From positions 868,001 to 932,000 of the forward strand of contig JABWDB010000046.1 of the NCBI GenBank assembly GCA_019614645.1: a stretch of DNA of 64,000 nucleotides, written 5' to 3'. Under the pieces are notes generated by a model, which was not told the origin of the DNA, did no database searches, and was given only the letters and a program-made list of their open reading frames with translations. Numbering within the stretch: position 1 is the stretch's first letter; every line of letters starts with the position of its first letter. The DNA is from Stratiolaelaps scimitus (Eukaryota > Arthropoda > Arachnida > Mesostigmata > Laelapidae). The position numbers and the translations under genes were made by a program. Below, in pieces: positions 50,018 through 61,559 of the stretch.

Positions 50018-50613
50018 AAGGTCAAACCGCTGTTGGAAAACAGTATTGGGGACTGTCGAGCGTACAAATCGTTGACAAGTCACCTTTTTTTTTCTCGAGA
50101 ATGCATCTTGTACGCTGCGTGAATGAGTGAATCAAAGATCCATTTAGCTAGAAAAGAGGTGTGTATTTACGCAATCGCCAGATATATCAAGGCAAAACTG
50201 TATCCCGAAACGTAATCCCCTATAAATCACACCTCAATAAAGTATTACCTCAATTATATTGCTCAGGCGCGAAGGCACATCTTAGCAATTAACAGAATAG
50301 TACAGTAGCATTTCTTCGCATGCTTAATTGTATCATAATTTTGTTCTTTCTTTCAATTTGTGGTGGTACCTGCATCGAATGCAACCACCGTTGTTGTACC
50401 GAATCGCTCCCGTACAGTTACACAATCGAACGTCAGCACAACACTGAGCAAAAGGATATAGATCAACCCACAACGAGCAGATACCTGTTGTAAGTTGACG
50501 CTATTATATTTCACTATGATACGAACTGTCCGAGGTACGCAGAGCTCTCGCAGTAATTGTGTAGCGTAGTGATATCATGGCAAGCGTTAAGTAACGACCA
50601 GCCCTTGCTTTGC

Positions 50614-50617
<4 letters not shown>

Positions 50618-50649
<32 letters not shown>
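50618..50649. repeat. (TA)n microsatellite, 32 bp
   Basis: Uninterrupted TA repeat marking the left edge of the GC-rich island at 50.68 kb. Confidence 0.95.
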
Positions 50650-50653
<4 letters not shown>

Positions 50654-50679
50654 AATAGGTTCCAATCAACTCGGCTAGC

Positions 50680-51290
50680 GGCGTTTGCCAAACGCGAGCC
50701 ACCCAGGCTATGCACTAGCTATGCAGTGTGCTCCGGTATACGTCGTAACTGCGTTTCTACCTGCCACTGAGTGCTCTCGGCGTCGGCGCGGCAGCCGACG
50801 CCAATGCCGCACTTCATTATTGGCTCCGACCTGCCTTGGACCAACAAGACATTTTGCCTGTGTAGGCAGGACAGAAGGCCCCAGGCCGGCCAAGAGTAGG
50901 TGCAGTAGGTCAAAAATAGCTCGCTCTATCGCTCCCCCCTCTTCACTCCATCGCTCGCTGTCAATCGTCCTCTCTCGTTTGGTGGTTCTCGTCCCACCGC
51001 CGTGTTTGCGAACACATCCACGAAAAAGGCGCCAGGAAGCCAGACTCATCGATTGGCGCTACCCGGTGGTGGTGGCGGCGGCGGCGGCGGTGGAGCTCGC
51101 TCGCGTTCTCGGTCGCTGCTGCTTCTGCTATTGCTGGTGGTGGTGGTGTTGGTGTTGGCGGCGGCGGCGGATCGGAAGCCACGAATCTTTGCGAGACGCC
51201 GAGACTGCACGATGCACGAAGGCATCGAAAACAAAAATAGCGCCTGCAACAACATCATCGTCATATATGAAACATGTACAGCACACTAAA
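50680..51290. promoter_or_regulatory. GC-rich low-complexity island
   Basis: Carries (GGT/GGC)n repeats at 51066-51092 and 51138-51170 and is open in several frames on both strands, including a 269-codon Arg/Ser/Ala-rich plus-strand frame. On the minus strand a true ATG at 51264 opens 72 codons with a hydrophobic start (MTMMLLQALFLFSMPS) and a poly-Pro run. The openness follows from GC richness, so I treat it as a promoter-like or untranslated region. Confidence 0.3.
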
Positions 51291-51337
51291 CCCCACAGAG
51301 ATCTCGCACATCCGCTAATACCCACGACACTTGTATG

Positions 51338-51804
51338 TCATTTTGTGGAGGAACGGCACAACGACAAGACGCGTCGAAGCTGCTGCTGCTGGTGCGCAGC
51401 AGCAGCGTCGCGGTACAGCTCTTCCGCGGCTGATTCCCGGGGGTCAGAGACGATATCGCTTGTTGTTTCATTGACAGCAGCAAACATTGTGTAGCTTCGA
51501 GTTGGTTTTGTCAGATGCTCTCTGTAGAAAAAAAAGAACCCAGATTTGATTGGCCGAGGCCATTGACACGGCATGTGAACGTTGTCTCTTATCCCCTCTC
51601 TCTTTCTGCAGGGAGGCTCTTTCAGTAGAGTGGTTGTTTTTTTTCTTAGTTTTCGCTTCTTCATTGGCTTCAAGGTGATTCTTACTTCACACTGAGGCGT
51701 GCGAAGAGGTCGCACAGAGACTCCCTGCTCTCTATTTCGAAAAATTCATATTCATGATTATAATTAGTACCAACAATGATAAGGTATGATAACTTAAGTA
51801 GCAT
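51338..51804 (-). CDS. 100-residue protein, two exons, unrecognised
   Basis: Exon 1 is 51804-51686, exon 2 is 51521-51338 (TGA at 51340-51338). Exon 1 starts at an ATG (51804) and reads MLLKLSYLIIVG, then EYEFFEIESRESLCDLFARL, ending at donor GAA/GTAAGA in phase 2. Exon 2 follows a strong acceptor (eight Ts before CTACAG) with one base in the matching phase, and encodes EHLTKPTRSYTMFAAVNETT, then ESAAEELYRDAAAAHQQQQ and a basic end. The intron is 164 bp. The N-terminus is weakly hydrophobic. The model rests on splice signals, phase agreement and protein-like composition; upstream exons are possible. Confidence 0.42.
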
Positions 51805-52499
51805 TGTTTGGCCGAACCAATGTGTTCATCCCAAAACGAAGTCACATTATAAGTGATCAATATGCTACGTGTAAATGAATATGTACCCCCGGAACTGTGA
51901 AATTATGCTCATTGTTTTGCCATTAGTTATTGGTTTTTCTTTTTACATTTGGGTAAAGATGCTGTGCAGAAGAGGCTGATGCTTACGCAACTGTGCACTA
52001 TACCCTCCCTTCATGAGGATTATAGCCATATCAAAGTGATAAAACGGTTTTTTTTTGTTTACAAATTCGGAGTCTACCGCTCTTCACGGGTATGCTCAGT
52101 CTCGAATGAGGCTGGTTTTCGGAACTGCAGAAAAACATAAATAACCTGCACAAAACTGATATTTCGGATTTCTGTACAGGTAGTGCCATTTCCTGCTCTG
52201 TGTTATTGTTGAAGGAGCATACGTTGCGGCCTGGCGCGCGAACAGCAACCGAAGCCGCAAGCTGTGTTATCGTTACATGCTAATTGCGTCTACCGTAAAT
52301 AGACAGTTTCACAGACTCAGCGACATAGACCTGCCTTTTATAGATATTGACTCAAGATATAATTTATCTAACGGTTAATGAGATAATAAGGTACAAGGTA
52401 CAATTATAACACTAATCAGAATGCAGGCATACATGACCGTTCAGAAAACGCTTTGTAAGACGGAGATACATGACAAACTATGTTTTAACAATGAGCATG

Positions 52500-52553
<54 letters not shown>

Positions 52554-54186
52554 ATAGATCTCGAAACTCCCTAATGTTAATTATTCTTCCTTCGACAGAT
52601 GATGGCCAAGATCAATACGTCAAATTACTCGACGGATTCCAGTGACGTGCTTAGGTATTGCTCTAATTGTTGGAAGAGAAAACTTCCCCTGTCTTATAAT
52701 AATGATAATAATACTGCTGATTCAATTACTCCCTCTCAGTGTACACTTATCTCATATCGGCGTTAAGACAATCACCATATCTTAGAATATATGTAATCTA
52801 ATATTTATATATAATATGTGTGTAAGGATGATGCTCCTCGTCGCGAGATTATATGAATATAGTCGAATACGCCGCTGGCTTCACTCTTAAACGACTTCGC
52901 TTTTTACATGGCCCACAGTCTCGAAGCTGCTCGAATCGTGGGTGGATATTAAAGTCAGAATGGCCGGTATATATTTATGAAGTCTGGCCGTATCGTCGCT
53001 TCCATTAAACTCTGAAGATGGACTTTCAAGAAGGCGTGCGCGCCGAGGGACAAAGGTTTCCCCGTCGAAGACATGGAACAATGTACTTTATTATGGCTTA
53101 TACTAAAAAGGCAATAAAATGTATGTAATCTCTGCACATCTTCGATGAAGTTATCGGACCAGCGGTTCGAAGAGCGAACCGTCATTGCCAATATCATTAG
53201 AACAACTCCATGGATTATATCAGCTTAATTAGTTTCCTTCAAATATCAAATGTCGGGTACGATTTGCGCCTTGAATGCGATATGAGTCGTTGTTCCGACG
53301 CTCAGCTATATATTATATGACGGCCGCACCACTACTCAATGAGGTTCTCGGCCAATAACAGAATATGGCACCTACAATTGAAAACAAAAAAAAATATTAT
53401 ATATATATATATCTGCATTGTGATGCATATATGACATATATATGCATGATATATCTATACATCACCATAGCGTTGAACAAAAAATATTGAAATATAAACT
53501 TATTCTTATGAATTTCCATATCAAGAGTTCGCTTGTTGTATATGACTGCACGTCCGTTAATAAGCCGAGATTGTATTTTGGACAGGTTTAACTCATTTCA
53601 ATAAGTATCTTGAATTTTCAATGAACCTTAACCTAGCTTTCGTCTATGCACGAAGCTACGATCCCACCATGTTTCTCTAGAGTATCCGGCTCTTATAATA
53701 GAAGCTATTGCCAGGACACTGTAATTTCAAGGGTTCGTTATATATATATATATACATGTATATATTGTATTTTAGATAGATCGAGGTCTCCCCTTCAGCG
53801 GCATGGTATTGTCTATCCACTAGTGCGAATCACCACCACGACCGGTAGATAGGGATCGATAATTCGTGAGCCTCTGCCTCTGTGGGGCACTTCTAGCATG
53901 GCCGACCAGCTGCTCTATCCGTACCGCAGGCGATAGTGACCGTCGACAGTCAGGGAGTGCGAGCCTACCCTACCCAGCAGAGTAGCGACAGCAGACTACA
54001 GCTATGGTTAAGACAATGAGCCGACAACCAATGAATGTTTCATTCCATTGTTGTTGTTATATATACTATGTGCTGCTATTGCTGGTCGCGCATGGTAACA
54101 ACCAACCAAGTAGCCGGTCGACTACTACGGGAGAAGGCCAAATAGAGAGAGAGAGCGAGCGGCGGAAGACTCATCGATTCGATATA

Positions 54187-54236
<50 letters not shown>

Positions 54237-54650
54237 TTGTACTATACAGAATACAAGGAGACATCGAAGATGGAGTCGGGGGCCTCCCTTCGACTGTGAA
54301 ACGCACTCATAGAAATGGGCTCAGACAAACTTTACATACAGGACGAGATTCGGGATCTCTAGCTACCGTAATATAGTGAGAAGTACAAATCAACGTTGCC
54401 ATGCTTGTAGATAGCTGCAAAACAAGGAGAACCTCTTTGCAGAGTTTCACCGTACGCAAACTTATGCGTAGATTGTAGTTTTGTCTTTGTATTTTTATTT
54501 GTTTTTTTTTTTAATTTCCCATGTTTATTTGTCTACTGTGACCGTATGCAGACAGAGATCGACCACCAAGCGGTGTGCTTGTCAATAGGGGATATTCGAA
54601 AAACAATGTTATGACGTCGTCACCCGCCTACGGGATTTAACGACATCACT
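51805..54650. other. no supported gene
   Basis: Contains the 50-bp (TA)n tract at 52501-52550 and a (TA)n-(GA)n compound microsatellite at 54181-54236. Frames of Tyr-Ile repeats come from these tracts. Confidence 0.45.
52501..52550. repeat. (TA)n microsatellite, 50 bp
   Basis: Uninterrupted TA repeat. Confidence 0.95.
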
Positions 54651-54814
54651 CGACTTGAATATTTATGTGAGCACAGGCAGACGACGAACGGCGATTATTA
54701 CTTTTTTCACTGGACCGATTGCGTTGTTACAGAAACAGAGCATCAAACTGACTGATTCCGTCATGGGGTCGGTGACTACACTGAAGCTGGGATCTGGATC
54801 GATCTCAGCGAAGT

Positions 54815-55539
54815 CTACAACGCCCACAACTTATAGACAGATAATATTACACCATTTCGATTTCGCTGATCGAGAGCTGTTCGAACAGATGACTGGCTGA
54901 GACCTTGTCTGATGTGAGCCAGCTGTCGCCATCCCTGAATTAATGAACAGCAGAGGATCGCTCGCTGACCGAGGTGTGACAATCGGGAAGGATTGCGGTT
55001 TGGCTGCACTGAGCTCAAGCGACTTCGTCCGCCCCGGGGGGGGACACCGGATAGCAGGGGCAATCCGCATATGCGTCGGATCTTCACTCTGACGTACGTG
55101 ACCCCATAGGAACCCGCCGCCAATTCATGGGGGAGCGATTCAAAAGTGGCAAAAGTGCACAAGAAGTGAGTGCTCAGAGACGCCCAGATAAGTAGAAACT
55201 TTTCCCCTGGTCGCTTACGATCTCGCTCGCGTACTTTGCATGCTGAGACTCGTGGATCTTTAGCCGCCGCAGCCGATGGTCGAAAGCCAGCGTCGACTCT
55301 CGTACAGGAGAAATCGCTGTTGGCCTTAATGATATCGTAGTTGACATTCCAGTCCGGCGTGGTAGCCAGGAAACATCTTCATTGAGTGAGGCAATCGTCG
55401 TGGTTGAACCGAACAAAGTTCGGAAGCACTTTGCTCTATAAAAATAGCACGTCTCAGCTTGTCCAAATGTTCGAAACCTCCTGGGGGTGGTCATCAGACC
55501 AAAACTGACGGGGGGGAGTGAGCCCGATGAGTGCGCCAC
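54815..55539 (-). other. GC-richer, long open frames, possibly a decayed retroelement
   Basis: Two consecutive minus-strand frames (115 and 121 codons) fill this stretch. One contains SFGLMTTPRRFRTF, which loosely resembles the FGL..AP..F block of Gypsy-type reverse transcriptases. The match is short, no YxDD block follows, and the reading frame changes, so the identity is only a suggestion. Confidence 0.2.
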
Positions 55540-56148
55540 GAGTTACGATCGAAAGTTGCAGATGACATAAAGAGTACAAAAGTGTCTTAGGCGGCGACAA
55601 AGCTCGTACAAGATAAAGGGTGGGGCCAAGTCGTCATGGCGATGATCATGATGATGCCGCTCGACGAAGTTAAGAATGGGATTCTTCAACCGCTCTTCAT
55701 CATGTTTTCTGACAACTTGGCTATACGTGGCGTCAATATATATATATATATATATATATATATCATACATGTGTCTCTATACATCTATGTGTCTCTGAAC
55801 AAAACGAAATTGAAATGGTGAGCATCTGCTTGTCTCCTCGTCCTCTCAGGGGCAACACGCAACCCTGAGCGATTTTGTCTCGACTATCTGTAGGAGTCGC
55901 TCAGCCAGCACTATCAAATATACGAATCGAATGGATTATGAATCATTTTCATTTAAACCTTTCTGTTCGTTCTTCGACGTTCAATCAGTTCGTGTCGAAA
56001 ACTGCAATGCCAACACAATTTTTATAATATGTCGAGCTGGCATGATAGGTACGCTACCATCGGTGGTAACGCTGTGGGACAGCTGATGTGACACCCATTT
56101 GATCTTGAGAGCGAGACGAGGCGAGGTGCCAGACGCGACATCGGCTGG
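55540..56148. other. no gene recognised
   Basis: A (TA)n tract lies at 55737-55762. Nothing else was recognised. Confidence 0.45.
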
Positions 56149-56350
56149 ATAGATGGCTGGTAGATTCTTCGAGCTGAGCCTTTACGGCCATAAGCATTTA
56201 ATACCCACGGTAGAACTGCTATTGACATTGCGTCCTAGGGCGGATAACCCCTTTAAATTGCAAATGTGCAGCGGTGGGGATCGAACCCGTGCCAGTCTCC
56301 ATGTGCTGCACTCTTCTGATTGCCACACGGTGTGCGCACTCGAATCCACC
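56149..56350 (-). mobile_element. tRNA-derived SINE, copy 3
   Basis: On the minus strand it carries GGGTTCGATCCCC (B-box) at about 56277-56288 and CATTTGCAATTTAAAGGGG, then a 3' body with GCAGT...ACCGTGG...TTAAATG that matches copy 2 at 10.7 kb. The head is more diverged than in copy 1. Confidence 0.65.
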
Positions 56351-56710
56351 ACCAGCCTTCCAAGGGCATACTGGACCCCGACGAACTTGAAGCTTATTAT
56401 TGAGAGGTATTTTTCATAGGTAGAGCGTGGAACGGTTGGTCTAACGCTGCCATTCGACCATGAATTATTCGAGTTCTACCAGATATTTGCTACATGCCGA
56501 CGTGTTGGTGGGCTCTGCACACTTCACACTTGTGAAGTGTTGAACTTCTACGATCAGCCGTCGCGGACCTTAATGAGTGACGAGTTATGAACCCTCTCAT
56601 TCGAATCTGGCGGAAAATCGTACATGAAATATTTTCATATAGCAGCACAATGCGCTCACGTGAATAGTGCACTATGTCCTGTGCTGGATGATCGTATCGC
56701 GTTTTTCTCA

Positions 56711-56711
<1 letters not shown>

Positions 56712-56762
<51 letters not shown>
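56712..56762. repeat. (TA)n microsatellite, 51 bp
   Basis: Uninterrupted TA repeat. Confidence 0.95.
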
Positions 56763-56766
<4 letters not shown>

Positions 56767-57257
56767 CTTTTATTATAGCGTGTGTTAACGTCAATTTATC
56801 GCTTCGAAATCAACCATTAACCTTAGGGAGTGTGCATTGTATTTGGTGTCCATATGATGATGGCCCTGCTTTCAGGGTGGCGTTTGGCGGCCAGTTCACC
56901 CATATTCGTAATTATGATGAAGTTCGGTGGACACTGAATGTTGGCTACGAGTAGCCAGCTCGGCAGGTTCACTAGTTGTCTAGATGGACAATTAGTAGCC
57001 CTTGTGGCAACCAGGCATTCTATTAGCATATATTTAACCGTGTAAGTATCCTTGTGAATAATTCGTTTTGAATGCAAAAACCTCAAGACCATGGCCCAAG
57101 TATTCTTCACAATGCGTTTCGACAAGGTTCGATTGGTTTAACTGGTTCAGTTAGGCGGCTAATTTCTAACCGGACCTTCGAAAGTTCGGCGGAGACCGGC
57201 CTGGTCCTTTCGTTCTGATCCTCCTGTGTAGGAAGAGATAACTTTCAAATTAACAAC

Positions 57258-57360
57258 AATTGTTTTTCGAGCTCTTCCTCAGCTGGTCCCCTATCTGACA
57301 GGCGTCAGCATTTATCCTTTAGGTATTACTATGAGAACCTGTCGGTGCCACCGTTCAAAT
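57258..57360 (+). repeat. dispersed repeat family 1, copy b
   Basis: Shares CGAGCT, CCCCTATCTGACAGG, GGTATTACTATGAGAA and CCTGTCGG...GCCACC with 30985-31100. Confidence 0.6.
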
Positions 57361-57786
57361 TGAGATGATCGTTGTACACCGAACGTGAGTACTTGAGTAC
57401 GATTTTATCGGTAGTACAATGGCAGTTGCTCACGAAATCAGATGTCCCTATCCTGCAGACTAGTTATTCGCTTTCTGGAAAATTAAATAACAACAACGAC
57501 ACAGCTATTCGCTGCGCGAGCTACAGAATGTATTGAAATATATTGATTGTATGCAGAACGTTTTTAAATATATTGACGGTATGAAAATCATGCATGTGTT
57601 CAATCGAGCAGGTACATATTCGATAGTGATCATTTCAATGCAGATGCTCGTAAAGAACATCCGGGTGTAAATGTACTATACGACAAACCTCGGGTCAAAT
57701 CCGCGTACTGCTAACAATATTCATAGAACGTACTTCACATATTGAACTTCCACCAGCTGTAACCGCCTCAGCTTAATAACTGCATG

Positions 57787-58201
57787 TTATAAGAGGAAAA
57801 GCCACTTGACGAGCGGATCAGTGAGCAACAATATGCCATAAGACAACCGGATACACGTCTCCGTCGATGCTCGAGGACTGATGATGATAGGTCGGATGTT
57901 CAACGAACAAGAATTGATTGCAAGGGCGCACATGAGCCACCAGGTTGCACGACGATCGGTTTCGCGCACGATCTCCTCAACTATTTATGTTAGACTTATC
58001 GTGCGGATCTACAACGATGGCCGATGAAATCATCAGTGAGCGAATTGTCGATTTGTCGTTTCTGTCGCCGAGACAATGAACCATATGCAATAGGAACGCC
58101 GGCCGGACGGCAGCCGGGTAATGATCATTGCCGTGGCCGTTGACATAATCTATGCACGGGAGATAATACAGTTTAGCTGTAATTGAGCACAATGCGAGCA
58201 C
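57787..58201 (-). other. coding-like minus-strand stretch, unresolved
   Basis: Two abutting minus-strand frames have protein-like composition: 58201-57977 includes LYYLPCIDYVNGHGNDHY and MISSAIVVDPHDKS; 57969-57787 includes VRETDRRATWWLMCALAINS. No ATG start in good context and no clear splice sites were found. Confidence 0.2.
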
Positions 58202-59557
58202 AGTACATGTTTGTTTTACGGAATATCACACAACACAGCTGCCATATTCATGTAACAAAAGCGCAAAATGACGTACTGGCAATTCGTAGAGGAAATGATT
58301 GAGAGCCAGGCGACAATGCACATTGTAGGTTTTTAGTATACATTTATTTAAATGGATTTCATTCTTATATTTTGTTTGAAATGAGTATGTTGTGTCGGAC
58401 CGTGTGAACGAAGAGAAGTTGGCCTCAAAATTCCCTCTCATATTTGGTCATGCATATGCCACATATAAGATTACCCATCTTAGTGTCGCAACACTTACGT
58501 TGAATTAAATGTAGATATATTATAGAATTAACCTCATTCCTACTTACCTGCCTGCTGTATCTGCTCAGGGTTTGTTCATGTATATTACGAAGGCGAGCAT
58601 CAGATCTGTTTTGAAGTTACGCGTCTGTAATACGTTTCTGTATGCGACGAATTTCTGCTCCGCCCAATTCGGCGACAATTGTATGGAAAGTCGGACCTGT
58701 CCTTCGCTGTCTGCTGTCAGAACTGGCTCCATTTATGGCTGAAACCGAAAAGCAATTATGTCCATATCTACCTGGATGGGGCGTTTCGACATATTGAAAA
58801 TGCTAAACCCCAATGTAATTCTGCGTAGTTTATTCAGAACTACGACGATTCCTTAATTCCCTCTCTCTGTCTCTCTGTTGGACAGTCGAACAAGGTCGTC
58901 GACCTGGCCTCGGAAGATCTTTCCAACCTGAAGCTATGCCTATTAATGAGGTTCGGAATGATTTTACAGCATTCGTCAGCTCGAGGGACAGACCATATGT
59001 CCGATGTGAAATCGTGAAGGAACATAACACATACGTAGATATTGAAGCCGCGCACAGCTGACGTGCTTATTCGGGTAAGGCCATGTCGAACTTGATTATA
59101 GTGGTTATTATACTATGTGTATATTTATTCAAACATACAGTAGTTGGGAATTAGTTCTAATTATACTATGTATTACAAGATAATGATAATGATTATATAT
59201 ACATTTTTTTCTCATATCAGTGATGTTTTTATATATTTCGCCATAGACTGATTCACCGCCAATGTAATCCTTGCCTGATTCGTCTCTAATGGTGAATATT
59301 ACCATTAGTAAACGTTACTTTAATAATAGCATATCTCTGTGTATGGTTGTCGAGCACTGACTATGTTTCAAAGTTAGCCGACTTGATTATGCTACTCAAA
59401 TTGCTGATAGACGGAAACTCGGTAAACGCAATAGTAATGCAATTTTATTATGCTTCTTACTACTACTGCAAATCGATTACGGGGACTGGATCGGTTTCAC
59501 ACAGATTTCATGATCTCGACCTCGGAAGTCCAATTGAACGGTTCTGCGATAAACAAG
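58202..59557. other. no supported gene
   Basis: AT-rich. A minus-strand frame at 59055-58830 and a plus-strand frame starting at 59347 are open without exon signals. Confidence 0.4.
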
Positions 59558-59799
59558 AATTTGTATATATATGTATATTGTCTAAGGTATTTGCCATGGT
59601 ACTGTGGGACTCCTGGCTGGTGGAGTGGCAGACGTACCCATGTATATTGTCTAAACAAGAATCTACATTATATATATATATATATATAATGTAGATTCTT
59701 GTTTAGACAATATACATGGGTAGGTCTGCCACTCCACCAGCCAGGAGTCCCACAGTACCATGGCAAATACCTTAGACAATATACATATATATACAAATT
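59558..59799. repeat. 242-bp near-perfect palindrome
   Basis: Bases 59558-59678 are the reverse complement of 59679-59799, centred on a TA tract. One mismatch was found by eye (CAGACG on the left against CAGACC on the right, in the GTACCC/GGGTAGG segment). About 108 bp of each arm is unique, non-microsatellite sequence. A transcript in either direction would fold into a long hairpin. It may be a recent fold-back insertion, a local inverted duplication, or an assembly artefact. Confidence 0.95.
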
Positions 59800-59860
59800 A
59801 GCTTTCTTTCATATTTAGCTTAGTTGAATGCAACATGACAAAAGTGTCCAGTATGAACGT

Positions 59861-60290
59861 TCACAATGTATTATATAAAACAGTATCGCAATACAATGGC
59901 AAAACATTCGCTACCGTAAAATTCCAACTTAGATAAGTGAAACAATACGATGGTCCAACGAAAGGGATCTGCATTTGATCATGAGGTAGCAACAATGTAC
60001 CGAGGTGTGACAATTGATGAAATCTCTCCATGTCAACGTAAAGAGTCATTTGTCTCGACAACGTGAAACATCCGCAAGGCAAGAATCCCCCCCGCACGAA
60101 TCTGAAAAGTTGTTCTCAATTGTGTTGATTCCGGAAGGTGGCCATGGTCCCACACTCCTGGACTGGCCCAAGCCCCAACCTCGAAACATCGCACTTGGCC
60201 AATTCAGCGTTCGGGTCGGGACGTTCAGCGACATATTTCATTGTTACATCAGGATCGGCCAAGGCCACATCAGCAGGTAGATGTAGAGAG
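59861..60290. other. coding-like island open on both strands
   Basis: Plus strand: a frame from an ATG near 60017 contains HGPTLLDWPKPQPRNIALGQ and reaches a good donor (CAG/GTAGAT) at about 60277. Minus strand: 60279-60110 reads MKYVAERPDPNAELAKCDV with good codon composition, and 60097-59861, after an acceptor (CAACTTTTCAG), reads MTLYVDMERFHQLSHLGTLL. One strand probably carries exons; I could not decide which. Confidence 0.25.
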
Positions 60291-60392
60291 AGAGAGAGAG
60301 AAAGATAAGAGAGAGATAGTTAGTGGGACCTTCAGCAGTAGCGGCAGCCATTTCGCAGGCTGCTTGTGCCTCCTTCTTAACACCCTTTAGAA

Positions 60393-61025
60393 ATGGCAAA
60401 CTGGTGGGCTGCTACACTCTCTGTTGCTGTTCTTGCTGCTGTGATCATCATCTTCGTTGTCATCGTCGCTGACGGCGGTGAGGACGATTTCTTGTGTCTT
60501 CCTCGTGAGCTGCGACCGCCCGGCCGCCCGCGTGTGTGCGATTCAACTGGTTCTATTCATCTCGTGGCCTGCCTACACTCCGAGTCACTCTGCCTTCACA
60601 CAGGGTCGATCAGACAACGAGACACACACAATCAGGCACAACACAAGGACGAGTCAGGGAGGTGAGAGCTGGGGCTGCCGCTTTTCGGCTCGTTTAACCG
60701 AAAACCACCCGAGCGGTTTGAGCCCACACAGCGGTGTCGTCGCTCGTTTGACTCTTCATGTGATCTTCGCATTCTTCATTGTGTTATTTCTGTGCGGCCG
60801 CAATCTTCATCACCCAGCGGCGAATTCTCTCCTTCCAGCCTCGTCACCCCCCGAAGCGGTAGCAACGGCAGCAGCGACAGCAACAGCGATGAAAACTCTC
60901 CGCTCGCAGCAGCAGCAACAGCAGCATCATCATCGCTAGCAGAAGTAACAGGCGTTCGCAGACGAATACAACTTGCAACAAGAGAATTAGCAACAATAGA
61001 AGCAGACGACTTTTTCGAGGTTTAG
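60393..61025 (+). CDS. 158-residue putative single-pass membrane protein ending FFEV, two exons
   Basis: Exon 1 is 60393-60661, exon 2 is 60818-61025 (TAG at 61023-61025), joined over a 156-bp intron with donor GGGAG/GTGAGA and acceptor CATCACCCAG; the phase (2 then 1) keeps the frame. Exon 1 starts ATG in a GAAATGG context and encodes a hydrophobic helix at residues 6-26 (TLSVAVLAAVIIIFVVIVA) followed by an acidic GGEDD. Exon 2 is Ser/Asn/Asp-rich (TPRSGSNGSSDSNSDENSP), then an Ala/Ser run, a basic helix (GVRRRIQLATREL) and a C-terminal ADDFFEV. A final Phe-x-Val fits a class II PDZ-binding end, an inference. A good acceptor (CACCCTTTAG) just before the ATG means more exons may lie upstream. 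No family is recognised. Exon 2 is more certain than exon 1. Confidence 0.45.
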
Positions 61026-61216
61026 ATCAATTTTAGGGGCCCTTTTTTTATATTACTCGAGAACTTCAAAAAATTGGACTCGAAAAGGAACAGCTCGATA
61101 GGCGGAGGGCAGTGAAAATGTGGAGGTGCTTCATGCAATATACATTGAAATGAAAGAAAAGTCGACGTTATATTATTCGTCAATTTTATTATTATTATTA
61201 TTATTACTATTATTAT

Positions 61217-61222
61217 AATAAA
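61217..61222 (+). terminator. candidate polyadenylation signal of the FFEV gene
   Basis: AATAAA in an AT-rich stretch about 190 bp downstream of the TAG stop, a normal distance for a 3' UTR end. Confidence 0.45.
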
Positions 61223-61340
61223 AATGTAAATATATGGAACCTCTGTATGAGCTTAAATTTACCCTTGTGCTGTCTCGCTAAAAAAACGGCTTATTTTTAA
61301 TTTAAACTTCGGGCAAGCTACGCCTTCCTTCAATGCAAAT

Positions 61341-61509
61341 TCGTTTTGCAGTTATCACGAACCACATGACATCTGAAGATGGCGCCGATATCGTGCAGCT
61401 GAAACTCATTTTCAACATACTGCACATTTCTGAATGTCCCGCCAAATTGATGGCTCGATATTCCATCCCTATCAGGATGCGCAGCCGCTTGGCCACACAT
61501 CTGTTCTTA
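61341..61509 (-). CDS. possible exon, 55 codons, unrecognised
   Basis: After an acceptor-like ACACTAAGAACAG the minus strand opens at an ATG and reads GTFRNVQYVENEFQLHDIG, then AIFRCHVVRDNCKTNLH, to TGA near 61341, with two Cys and a pattern that would suit an extracellular domain. A plus-strand frame (61333-61515) and a further minus frame are also open, so the strand is not certain. Confidence 0.22.
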
Positions 61510-61559
61510 GTGTGACCAATTAAGCTCTAGCTACCTATCTTTTTAATTGAGCGCAAAGT

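Noticed and set aside
50685..51494. 269-codon plus-strand open frame
   Set aside because: Arg/Cys/Trp/Ser-rich translation of GC-rich triplet repeats, with the opposite strand also open; lacks a protein-like composition and splice signals.
54004..54312. Frames with Tyr-Ile or Arg-Glu repeats
   Set aside because: Translations of (TA)n and (GA)n microsatellites, as in many other places in the window.
54815..55539. Gypsy retrotransposon polymerase
   Set aside because: Only one short loose match (FGLMTTPRRF) and no YxDD, RNase H or integrase block; kept only as an unresolved open stretch.
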